This document shows, piece after piece, positions 22,050-29,509 of a DNA stretch of 64,000 nucleotides. Source of the stretch: Oegoconia quadripuncta (lineage: Eukaryota > Arthropoda > Insecta > Lepidoptera > Autostichidae); assembly GCA_949316235.1 (NCBI GenBank), contig OX438747.1:31964601-32028600 (forward strand), given 5' to 3'. The position numbers were made by a program, and so were the translations under genes. Every line of letters begins with the position of its first letter. The first letter of the stretch is position 1. The notes under the pieces were generated by a model that did not search any database, was not told where the DNA came from, and saw only the letters and a list, made by a program, of their open reading frames with translations.

Positions 22050-22717
22050 TTTTTCTTAAGATGTAAATAAAGTTGTATTTCTTCTTCTCGCAAATTAACC
22101 AAATTATTATTTACATCCAACACCCGTATATTAATTGAGTTTATACTATTTTGATTTACAGGAAAATAAATAATGTTTTTTGGGATTTCTATGATTCTAT
22201 AACCTGGTGGTACATTAGGTGCAAACTCATGAATTATATGGCTAGGCTTTCCGTTTACAAAAGATCCTCTAACAATATCACATTCGATCCTTAGCACTGT
22301 TGTAGATAGAATGTTGATAGGATAACGAGATTCATGTAATATATTAGCTTTCAAGGTTTCCTTTCCGAAGCCTAAAATTTTGCCAATTGAATCACTTTTC
22401 ATGAAATGCATATCTTTGGAACATAGAATTGTGGTTTTCAAAGTATTGTTGTTGCATGATAGTTTAAATGTACAATTGTTTACTCTACTTTTCAAAAAGT
22501 CACTAATATCTTGAAGTTCGTACGATCCTTCTGGTATTTCAATCACATAATTTTCACCGTAGTAGAATTTATTGTTTCTGTTGTCTACGTTTGGTATAGA
22601 ATTAAATGTAGAAAAATACAACAGACCACATTCATATTCTCCATCTAATTGTAAAGCAGGTGAGTAGTGTGTTGTCAAAGTTGACTTTATGTCAGATATT
22701 GACAGTGTGAAGGACAT
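22046..22717 (-). CDS. mCP: Minor capsid (penton-like) protein
   Basis: 223 aa from the ATG at 22715-22717. The open frame runs further upstream, but that part overlaps the protease and is not conserved-looking. Segments LDGEYECGLLYFSTFNSIPN, FYYGENYVIEIPEGSYEL and a beta-rich C-terminus are characteristic of Polinton single-jelly-roll pentons, which occupy capsid vertices (family knowledge). It starts 17 bases after the protease stop and ends in an ATGA overlap with the 56-aa gene. Confidence 0.85.
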   Translation of the reverse strand: MSFTLSISDIKSTLTTHYSPALQLDGEYECGLLYFSTFNSIPNVDNRNNKFYYGENYVIEIPEGSYELQDISDFLKSRVNNCTFKLSCNNNTLKTTILCSKDMHFMKSDSIGKILGFGKETLKANILHESRYPINILSTTVLRIECDIVRGSFVNGKPSHIIHEFAPNVPPGYRIIEIPKNIIYFPVNQNSINSINIRVLDVNNNLVNLREEEIQLYLHLKKK

Positions 22718-22734
22718 GTTGATAATGATGTCAT

Positions 22735-23127
22735 TTAATAGATATGATTTGTTATAAATGATCTCCAAAAATTTTTTAAGAACTTTAAACATAAGTGACC
22801 ACAATTTACAGAATTGAAACTTTGATAGTTAAGATAATTATAAAATATATTTTTATTATTCAAGTATTTAGACAGCTCTAAAGGAGGCTTTAAATCTCCA
22901 AAACTATCGAAATACTCGCAATATTCATTTAATTTAACATAGGCTACCCAATGTGTGCCTTCGTTTTTGTAACTGTCTAAATTGACAATAGCACATTCAA
23001 TTAGTCTTGATTTTTTTGGCAATTTATCTCTCATAAAAACACCTCTAAAGTAAGGTATTTCTATAGCTTTAGCATATTTAATAATATCTAAATTAGTTAG
23101 AGCTCGTCTGGGTAGCCTAAAGCTTAG
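22735..23127 (-). CDS. pro: Adenovirus-type maturation cysteine protease, reached by -1 frameshift
   Basis: About 130 aa in the -1 frame relative to the PLA2 gene. The catalytic set is visible: His in GTHWVAY, Asp in YFDSFG, Gln in YQSF and Cys in NCGHLCL, with seven residues between Gln and Cys as in adenovirus proteases. The first in-frame ATG is at 23032-23034. The 31 codons before it look like true protease N-terminus (TNLDIIKYAK, PYFRGVF), and the frame is open further upstream without any ATG. The slippery site A AAA AAC (23127-23133) is exactly where a -1 slip would enter this frame. The protein would process virion proteins. Without a slip, a shorter product from 23034 is possible. 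Confidence 0.85.
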   Translation of the reverse strand, partial: LSFRLPRRALTNLDIIKYAKAIEIPYFRGVFMRDKLPKKSRLIECAIVNLDSYKNEGTHWVAYVKLNEYCEYFDSFGDLKPPLELSKYLNNKNIFYNYLNYQSFNSVNCGHLCLKFLKNFWRSFITNHIY

Positions 23128-23852
23128 TTTTTTGAAGGAGAAAAAAATAAACCAGCTCCTTTTTTGTAGGGTTTGATGTATAACCCTTTCCCTAGCGCAA
23201 TCGACTCCATAGCCTGATTGTGACGCTTGGATTCTAGTAAATTCTTTTGAGCCGATTTATATTCATTAACTGTTTTTGCAATACCTGCTGCTCCACCAGC
23301 TAATGCACCCAGGGCTGATAGTCCAGCAAAAATTGGTATTAATGGCAAAATGCCTCCGCTTTTTGGAATCGGAATTACGCGAGGTAAACGAATATTTGAG
23401 TTTTTAGGAAGCAACTTATTTGCTGCGAACAAAGCAAATTTAATAGCTGCTTTATTATTCTTTGGTTTATATTTCTTTAATTGAGCGCGAATCTTAGAAA
23501 CAATTGATTTTAATCCTTTAATACCCGCACCAGCCTTTAACTTGGCTTTCATAACCTTGCTCACTAACCACGATGCCATTTTTTCACCCGTGCCCGCATT
23601 TTTCGAACGAACTCTTCTTTTAGCCATTTTTAATAATTTTGAATCTGCTTTATGACGATCTTCCAAATTTTTGAATTTCGAATAAGCAATATCGTGACTC
23701 TTACAAGCGTTGTCCAAAGGATTTATACCTTTGTCGCCTCGTAATAAGCGTTCATTTAGTTTAGTGCCAGGACCGCAGTAATTGTACCCTGGTATGTGTA
23801 ATTCAAATGGTAAGTTATTTATTGCACTGTTGAGGAGTCCTCTTCCTCGCAT
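23124..23852 (-). CDS. Minor virion protein with parvovirus-type phospholipase A2 domain
   Basis: 242 aa. Residues 20-57 carry the PLA2 signature: calcium loop YNYCGPGTKL and catalytic helix NPLDNACKSHDIAY (His53-Asp54). In parvoviruses this domain breaches the endosome during entry (family knowledge). The rest is highly basic, followed by a hydrophobic Gly/Ala stretch (near 168-192, LPLIPIFAGLSALGALAGG) and a C-terminal KGLYIKPYKKGAG tail. This layout resembles the pVI/pX-like proteins of adintoviruses. First gene of the capsid block, behind a TATA-like box. Its stop follows the slippery heptamer that leads into the protease. Confidence 0.85.
   Translation of the reverse strand: MRGRGLLNSAINNLPFELHIPGYNYCGPGTKLNERLLRGDKGINPLDNACKSHDIAYSKFKNLEDRHKADSKLLKMAKRRVRSKNAGTGEKMASWLVSKVMKAKLKAGAGIKGLKSIVSKIRAQLKKYKPKNNKAAIKFALFAANKLLPKNSNIRLPRVIPIPKSGGILPLIPIFAGLSALGALAGGAAGIAKTVNEYKSAQKNLLESKRHNQAMESIALGKGLYIKPYKKGAGLFFSPSKN
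23127..23133 (-). promoter_or_regulatory. Candidate -1 ribosomal frameshift site A AAA AAC
   Basis: On the minus strand the PLA2 frame reads TCA AAA AAC TAA, so the heptamer is in the correct phase (X XXY YYZ) and the stop follows at once. A -1 slip continues as CTA AGC into the protease frame. A weak self-complementary element (ctaagctttag) lies just downstream; I could not find a convincing long stem or pseudoknot by eye. Confidence 0.6.
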
Positions 23853-23891
23853 AACTGTGCAACTAATGTGATTCCAATGTAAACCCTTGAA

Positions 23892-23900
23892 TTATATATA
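23892..23900 (-). promoter_or_regulatory. TATA-like box of the capsid block
   Basis: Minus-strand tatataat about 40 bases upstream of the PLA2 ATG, with a CCAAT-like ccaatcac just before it. It is the only clear promoter-like site before the PLA2, protease, penton, 56-aa, MCP and 166-aa genes. Confidence 0.4.
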
Positions 23901-23944
23901 ACATGTGATTGGTTTTGTAATACCATGAAGAAACTTAATAGTTT

Positions 23945-24874
23945 TCATACAACCGCTCTTTTATCGATCCAGCTATTTTCGCTTTTACTTAGTCCTAACC
24001 ATTTAACAAATAATTTGTTGCCTTTTCTTTTCAAAACTTTTTCAACTAAATATACATCAGGATACTTTGACTTCTGGAGTTCCTGCTCATAAAAAGACCC
24101 TAGTATTATTTGATTTCGTTGATCTTTGATTTGATATGTAACTGGATTAGTTTTATTTACTTTTGTAATAGTAAATATTTCAGTCGACCAATTAGGAGTA
24201 TACCCTTTTTGGAAACTTCCTTTGTATTTGCTAATTCGAACAGAATCTCCAATACTAAATTTAATTTGTGTTAGTAACGGAATATTTGAAGAATTTGCTA
24301 TATTCCACAATACTGTAGACTGATTCCTTAGATTTACGTCTTTTGGTTTGTATTTAGTAATTCTATGAACACTATTGTTGTAAGAATCAACAATATTACT
24401 CAAGGGTTTACCTACCCATTTATAGTTTCCTATAAAACTAAAATATTTATATAATTTGCTTTTAAGAGTCTTGATAACTCTTTCAACAATGGATGCCTTC
24501 TTGGTAGAATAAGTGGAATAATGATTTACTTTATATGAAGTAATTAAGGTACGGAAACAATCGTTATAAAATTCTTTGCCTAAATCTGTTTGCAAATTAA
24601 TAGGAGTACGTTTAGAATTAACAAGGACTTTTTTGAATGAATTACTTACTTCAACCTTGGATTTTGATTTAATAGGCATAACCCATACAAATTTAGAAAA
24701 GGCATCTATAATAACCAAAATATACTTGTAACCACTGTTAACTTTTGCAACACTTTGCATGTCAATTAAATCGGCTTGCCACAAATCATCAATGCCTTTT
24801 AATATGACAGATCGTCGAACAAAATTTCTTCGTGCTGCTTTATGAATTTCATCAACAATTTGTTGTTTAATCAT
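23945..24874 (-). CDS. int: Retroviral-type DDE integrase with chromodomain
   Basis: 309 aa. Catalytic triad D35 (WQADLIDM), D97 (LQTDLGKEF) and E131 (SIVERVIKTLK), close to the DD35E spacing. The C-terminal 38 residues (VYLVEKVLKR..LFVKWLGLS..SWI) are a chromodomain, which in related integrases guides insertion to marked chromatin. The N-terminal HHCC zinc finger of retroviral integrases is not visible. It makes the 6-bp duplication seen at the element ends (family knowledge). Its ATG overlaps the stop of the fibre-like gene by 8 bases. Confidence 0.95.
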   Translation of the reverse strand: MIKQQIVDEIHKAARRNFVRRSVILKGIDDLWQADLIDMQSVAKVNSGYKYILVIIDAFSKFVWVMPIKSKSKVEVSNSFKKVLVNSKRTPINLQTDLGKEFYNDCFRTLITSYKVNHYSTYSTKKASIVERVIKTLKSKLYKYFSFIGNYKWVGKPLSNIVDSYNNSVHRITKYKPKDVNLRNQSTVLWNIANSSNIPLLTQIKFSIGDSVRISKYKGSFQKGYTPNWSTEIFTITKVNKTNPVTYQIKDQRNQIILGSFYEQELQKSKYPDVYLVEKVLKRKGNKLFVKWLGLSKSENSWIDKRAVV

Positions 24875-25355
24875 TTTTTATTGATTGCAGCATGGCATTT
24901 ACTTCAGATTTAGTATAATATTTTTCTAAGAGCTTCGATAATAACGAAGATATACCAGCTCTGAAATCGTTAAACTTTATTGTTAATTGTTGTTCTGTGC
25001 AAAAGTTATCGACTATATTATCAACATACTGCTTATTCACTGCATCGTTTGCAGAAGAAGGATATTTCAGTCCCGTCAATCTTGCTGAATGTAAATAAAA
25101 TTCCCCCTCTTCAGATTTGATCAAGGTTTTTGAAAAGTCGATTGATTCTGTTTCTTGCTTTTGATTAATCAAGTTGTCTATATATTCCTTATTTACAGCA
25201 TCATCTGCAGTTAAAGGGGATTTTACACCTTTCAACCTCGCGAAATGCAAATCGAATTCTCCTTTTTCGGACTTTACCAACACCTTATCAAAATCAAAAG
25301 ACTCAGACCTTCGTAGACGCTTATGAACGTGATGCCCAAATTTATCAAGGTTCAT
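24867..25355 (-). CDS. Fibre-like protein with two 52-aa repeats
   Basis: 162 aa. Residues 20-62 and 72-114 are two copies of one unit (FDKVLVKSEKGEFDLHFARL / FSKTLIKSEEGEFYLHSARL), each ending in DAVNKEYID or DAVNKQYVD. The latter strongly resembles the repeat of phage tail fibres. A coiled-coil-like C-terminus (LLSKLLEKYYTKSEVNAML) follows. I infer a trimeric spike at the capsid vertex, analogous to adenovirus fibre. The N-terminal MNLDKFGHHVHKR may anchor it to the penton. Its stop overlaps the integrase start. Confidence 0.6.
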   Translation of the reverse strand: MNLDKFGHHVHKRLRRSESFDFDKVLVKSEKGEFDLHFARLKGVKSPLTADDAVNKEYIDNLINQKQETESIDFSKTLIKSEEGEFYLHSARLTGLKYPSSANDAVNKQYVDNIVDNFCTEQQLTIKFNDFRAGISSLLSKLLEKYYTKSEVNAMLQSIKND

Positions 25356-25425
25356 TTCCTAGAGTACTGTTGTAATCAAAGTCTAAGATGAAACTGTAAA
25401 GAATTATTATTAACTTTGTTTATAT

Positions 25426-26424
25426 TTAATTTACGATACCATTTTCTTTCAATTCCTCTATTATGGATATTATTTCATTATCCATTCCAGTATTTCCAGC
25501 ATCACGCGAAGCCCATAGAAGTTTCAATCGATCAATTAATTCATTTGGATTATCCCAATAAACGTAATCAACATTTTTTTTTAGTATTTTTTTATTCGGT
25601 AACCCTGATCCTTGAGTTAAGTCGTCCATACTTTCAGAATCTTTATGACATAACTTCATGAATAATGGTCTAATTATTTGTGTATATTTAAGACCCTTAT
25701 TACTTTTAATAGGTTTTGAAGTATCATAATCTCGCCGATGTGCGTTAGTATCTATTAACATAATTTTGTAATTTCGTTTATCATCTTCAGTTAGAAGTTT
25801 TAAGTTAGGTGTTTTCTTAAATAATAAATCCATTAATCCTGGTGTTTTCGTATAAGTTCGTTCAGCAACTGAAATTTTGCTGTCGGTTACAGTCACACGA
25901 GATTTTCCCATCATTAGCTTTCCTCGTTCTTTTCTTACACCGAACGGGATATTATCAAACATTTCAGAAGACATAGACCAAGAAGTGTGAGAACTAACAT
26001 TCTCAGGCGTTCCAAAAGACAGTCCGCTAGTATCAGACCTATCAGACTGATTATCAGATGTATTATTTTCTAAATATTCTGTTTCATTTGCACCCACATC
26101 ACTTTCGTCATCATCATCTAGATATTCATTATGCGAATCACTGGGGCTAAATTTAAGTTTTTTAACAGTTGCTGCTGGAGTATATCTATAATTAAACTTT
26201 CGTTTTTTGGTCTTAGTAGTTTCTGGCGGAGTTCTATCTTTCTTATCGTTATTCACAGGAAACCTTTTGTTAACCATTTTTTTCAGAGGTTCTGTTATTG
26301 GTTTGAGAACAGATTCAATGACCATGTCGTTGTTGGATCTAATATCCCGCATCATTTTAACTTTTTTTTTAACAGATTCTGCAGATTTTATTATTTGATT
26401 TTTTAATTTTTGTTCATTATCCAT
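25426..26424 (-). CDS. Conserved Polinton protein (DUF8207-like)
   Basis: 332 aa. The N-terminal 80 residues are Lys-rich, followed by an acidic disordered stretch (YLDDDDESDVG, then Ser/Asn-rich). The C-terminal half is conserved-looking: PFGVRKERGKLMMGKSRV, YTKTPGLMDLLFKKTPN, then VYWDNPNELIDRLKLLWASR and a final helix with NEIISIIEELKENGIV. I recognise this as a protein widespread in animal Polintons; the DUF number is from memory. It is probably a virion or assembly component, but its role is unknown. Confidence 0.75.
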   Translation of the reverse strand: MDNEQKLKNQIIKSAESVKKKVKMMRDIRSNNDMVIESVLKPITEPLKKMVNKRFPVNNDKKDRTPPETTKTKKRKFNYRYTPAATVKKLKFSPSDSHNEYLDDDDESDVGANETEYLENNTSDNQSDRSDTSGLSFGTPENVSSHTSWSMSSEMFDNIPFGVRKERGKLMMGKSRVTVTDSKISVAERTYTKTPGLMDLLFKKTPNLKLLTEDDKRNYKIMLIDTNAHRRDYDTSKPIKSNKGLKYTQIIRPLFMKLCHKDSESMDDLTQGSGLPNKKILKKNVDYVYWDNPNELIDRLKLLWASRDAGNTGMDNEIISIIEELKENGIVN

Positions 26425-26496
26425 ATTCGCAGTACCTTACTTACCAAGTTCAGAGCACAAAATGAAAATAAAAACTTGATCGTTGTATTTAAATCA

Positions 26497-27183
26497 CTAA
26501 TCAAACATTATAAATGTATCAAATTTCATTCTGTAGCAACCCTTATTTTTTTCACAGTCTTTATTTATTACTAAATAACTATAAGGTGTGATCCATACAT
26601 TTGCACACATGTCTCGAAACTGTAACCAATTCATATCACTATTAACATGTTCGTCATAAACGTGACGCAAATTGATATCATCTTGCTTGAACAGTATAAT
26701 GAGGTTAGCATTATCACGTATTAATTGCTTTGGGATTTTGCTATATGTTTGATTTAAATAAAAACAGTCAACATTTTTGTGCCTACCCATTGCAAAATAA
26801 TCACGTATATTATTCTGATTCCCGGTGGCAACGTCATCAAAAATTATGATGGAATTAGGAGCAGCTTCCGCGGGACTAAGAATTTCTTCGTTTTCATGAT
26901 ATTTCGTAAAAGATACATTTGGAACCATTTGGAAAACTTTTTGTAGAAATATGAACTTGGGTTGGAAGAGAGTCTTAGAATAAAGGTAAACATTTTGATA
27001 TCGCAAACCATTTTCATGCAACAGCAAACCTATCATTAAATTTGTTTTACCGCAATTAGAGGGTCCAGAAATAATACAACGTATTGTATTTGGTAAAAGT
27101 TTTCCGTGACGTGAGATTGTCTTCCGTGGATCAGCGCAAATTTTTTCTAAATTTAATGAATGTGGTTGCTTTACAAACTTCAT
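26497..27183 (-). CDS. atp: Genome-packaging ATPase (A32/FtsK-HerA type)
   Basis: 228 aa. Walker A GPSNCGKT (40-47), Walker B IIIFDDV (112-118) and the sensor-like segment CFYLNQTYSKIPKQLI (near 139-154) match the packaging ATPases of Polintons and poxvirus A32. It would pump the DNA into preformed capsids (family knowledge). First gene of the minus-strand block; an AT-rich TATA-like stretch (cataaaaaat) lies about 70-80 bases upstream. Intact. Confidence 0.95.
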   Translation of the reverse strand: MKFVKQPHSLNLEKICADPRKTISRHGKLLPNTIRCIISGPSNCGKTNLMIGLLLHENGLRYQNVYLYSKTLFQPKFIFLQKVFQMVPNVSFTKYHENEEILSPAEAAPNSIIIFDDVATGNQNNIRDYFAMGRHKNVDCFYLNQTYSKIPKQLIRDNANLIILFKQDDINLRHVYDEHVNSDMNWLQFRDMCANVWITPYSYLVINKDCEKNKGCYRMKFDTFIMFD

Positions 27184-27393
27184 GTTTCAGGAACAGCAAC
27201 CTATTCAATCTGCATCGGGCAGGCGTTCAAATGAAAGTGAAATATTTTTTATGTATACATGAACTTTATGAACCATGTGTTCATATTATTAAATAATGTT
27301 ATGCTATCATAAAGGAGGGGGTAAGCAATTCGACTATTAAAACAATAAGGTAGATCGGTAGGTAGGTTAATTACCACAGGCCTTCCAGTCAAG

Positions 27394-27519
27394 ATGAACG
27401 TCAGGGATCAGTCTTTAGAAATGTGTGAAATTAATGAAGCTTTGATTACGAATCATGGTTATGCTATATTTTATGGACTGCGCACATGTTTCCATTGCAT
27501 GCATGATGTACATAGATGA
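27394..27519 (+). CDS. TIR-proximal small Cys-rich protein (right copy)
   Basis: 41 aa, read towards the right terminus, homologous to the left copy 11116-11349. The shared core is CEI.EALIT.HGY...YG.R.CF.C. Aligned codons differ mainly at third positions. This copy stops 36 residues earlier, so it may be truncated or may splice. The second CxxC remains (CFHC). The same 15-base stem-loop lies 63 bases after the stop. Confidence 0.5.
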   Translation: MNVRDQSLEMCEINEALITNHGYAIFYGLRTCFHCMHDVHR

Positions 27520-27582
27520 TTCAAATATACGTCTTCATAATGTTCATACATAACCTTCAGATATAATCAACAGCTATTAAAA

Positions 27583-27597
27583 GGTCCTTTCAGGACC
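27583..27597 (+). promoter_or_regulatory. Histone-type 3' stem-loop, right copy
   Basis: TTAAAA then GGTCCTTTCAGGACC then AAAAATTG. It is identical in stem and loop to the minus-strand copy at 11069-11083, in the same position after the homologous small gene. The surrounding sequence (gttcatacat before, tgttc.atatgtttc after) is also shared, so the 3' regions are homologous. Confidence 0.55.
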
Positions 27598-27769
27598 AAA
27601 AATTGTTCTATATGTTTCAATATCGATTGCATGAAACGCAAAAAACTTTGCAATGAACGCAGAAATATTTAAAAGCGATCGAACGATATCTCACTACTAA
27701 TGAATGTAGGTAACCCCGGAGTACAGAGTAAGGTAACCGGTCTACGTTGTAGCACAAAATGATATTCTT

Positions 27770-28006
27770 ACAACTACAGGTGATTTATATAGGTATCGTG
27801 ATGGAGGGTTGAAATAACAGCGCCAATTCTTTAAATGACATATTGCACAGAGTGAGACGTACGATCATTCACCTCGTAAACTGATGGTGGGATAGAATGC
27901 ACAACGATATTATTGGGCATTCTAGAACACCAGAAGTGAAGGAGGCGAAGCAGGTGCGTAGCCGACTGAACGGATGGTGGTCTAGAATGCCCAATAATAT
28001 CCTACT
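27770..28006. repeat. Polinton terminal inverted repeat, right
   Basis: Reverse complement of 10791-11033 with small indels, including the internal hairpin arms (attattgggcattctagaac / tctagaatgcccaataatat). About 170 bases just inside (27600-27768) have no counterpart at the left end, so the left copy lost or the right copy gained a segment. Confidence 0.9.
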
Positions 28007-28012
28007 TAGGAT
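28007..28012. repeat. Polinton target-site duplication, right
   Basis: TAGGAT, identical to 10785-10790. Confidence 0.95.
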
Positions 28013-28758
28013 ATCATCGAAGGTGAAGAGCCATCGCGCCGTTGCCCTGCGTTTCCAATGAAAGCTCTACAAGCACCTGTTGACAAGGTGTAGGGGCTAT
28101 GCAACAAGTGAGTGGCTCACATTAAATACGAGGATAACATCAAACTTATGGAGCAGTTCCCAGTTGTAGTCAACCTTTGCCTACCGAACATGCTTAATGA
28201 TATTTTGATTTGACATGCCCGGAAACGATAGTTAACAACGGGGTAGATAATACAGTTACTACAATACAAATATAATATAACTTGTATGTGAAAACTAGCG
28301 AAGTCAAGTCAAGAGCCTGAAATAGTATTAAATCATCTACAGTACTTGGCACTTAAATCTCAATTCCTTTGTCAGTGAAGTCGATAACCACGTAATGCTT
28401 TGCTTACACTTGGCTCCCATTTTTACATATAAGTTTGATGGAATAAATCTCGCAGGAGAATAAACTAAACCTAAAAGGCTAGTGTAACCTTCAGTTTAAC
28501 AATTGACGTAACATTGATGCCAGCGGCTGTGCACAACTACGATGCCATAGACAAAGCCGAGCGCGTTGCCGCATTCTGGTCCTCAAGAATTTTGCCATCG
28601 ACTCGCGAAGGAGAACAAGTGAATGACTCATATAAAGTACTAGGACATCGCGCAGTCGCAGAGCGCTCCCAATCAACACTCTACAAGCACCTGTTGTGTG
28701 AGAAGAAGTAGCGGCGCAGCAGGTGAACGTCTCACATAAAAGTACAGGTGCATCATGG
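28013..28758. repeat. Nested tandem array, fifth block
   Basis: Direct continuation of the array interrupted by the Polinton. Landmarks 'caagtgagtggctcacatt', 'ctacaagcacctgttg' and the long-unit segment 'aaataaatctcgcaggag' at about 28443. The block is then cut by the hAT-like element. Confidence 0.8.
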
Positions 28759-28766
28759 GGCGTGAG

Positions 28767-29501
28767 TAGGGATTGCAATCCAGCGGCGTTTTCAATCCAG
28801 CGGAATTTTTGCTGGATTGACCTGAATCCAGCTGGATCCAGCGCGGATCCAGCAAAACGTGGAACGAAAATAAAAAGACGACATTTTTAAGACTTTTTTT
28901 ATTAATTTGTACTTCTTACGATAATCTTTGAAATCTTCCACTCATTTGGTGATATCTTATATTAATTTGCTTTGTTTTTTTAATAATTTGAGATCAAAAT
29001 AATCAACATAAAATTAAATAACAAACATATAACCTTATATTCATATAACATTTAAGATAATGTTTCTAAGTAAGCACTATCTTATTAATTAGGTACGCTT
29101 ATGTTTAATGATAGGACGGCTAATCAGTAGCAATCAGTCTCACAAATTCTTTTAAAATTAACTTAATTAACATTCTTTTAAAAAAGGACCGTAACAATAA
29201 CACTATTTTAATTTTCAATAGTATTTTTGTATCAAACAAAAAAAGCTTTGAAATAATCTTCTCTCCGCTCGTTAATCCTTAATAATTAAGCAGTTTAAAA
29301 TCTGACGATAAGAGACTACTTCTTTTTTTGAATTCTCTGAATTCTCTCGAAAATGGCGGCAACTCAAAACTAAACAATAGAAATTGATACGTTTGCGGAT
29401 CCGCATCGCTGGATCAAGATGTATGCTGGATCCAGCATGTTTAAAAAGGCGCTGGATCCAGCTGGATTGCTGTATGCTGGATCCAGCAATTGCAATCCCT
29501 A
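28767..29501. mobile_element. 735-bp hAT-like MITE, 8-bp TSD
   Basis: The ends are TAGGGATTGCAATCC and its complement, flanked by the exact 8-bp duplication GGCGTGAG (28759-28766 and 29502-29509). Subterminal regions repeat the palindrome ctggatccag many times on both sides (28820-28855 and 29400-29490), the sort of site a transposase binds. Duplication size and TAGGG ends fit hAT (family knowledge). There is no transposase inside. Confidence 0.88.
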
Positions 29502-29509
29502 GGCGTGAG

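Larger units (their letters stand above)
10791..28006. mobile_element. Complete Polinton/Maverick (adintovirus-like) element
   Basis: A 17,216-bp element bounded by inverted repeats starting AGTAGGATATTATTGGGCAT and by a 6-bp duplication. It encodes the full Polinton core: protein-primed DNA polymerase B, retroviral-type integrase, A32-like packaging ATPase, adenovirus-type protease, and major and minor capsid proteins. It also has PLA2, fibre-like and several small genes. The polymerase and two spliced genes are on the plus strand, and the integrase and virion genes are on the minus strand, meeting head-on near 20.0-20.17 kb. None of the core genes shows a stop or frame break apart from the proposed programmed frameshift. 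Several TEs have inserted in its left non-coding part. By family knowledge such elements can be transposons, endogenous viruses or both. Confidence 0.97.

Noticed and set aside
26131..26406. Plus-strand frames of 91 and 63 aa rich in Phe and Ile
   Set aside because: Antisense of the Lys-rich start of the minus-strand conserved Polinton protein.
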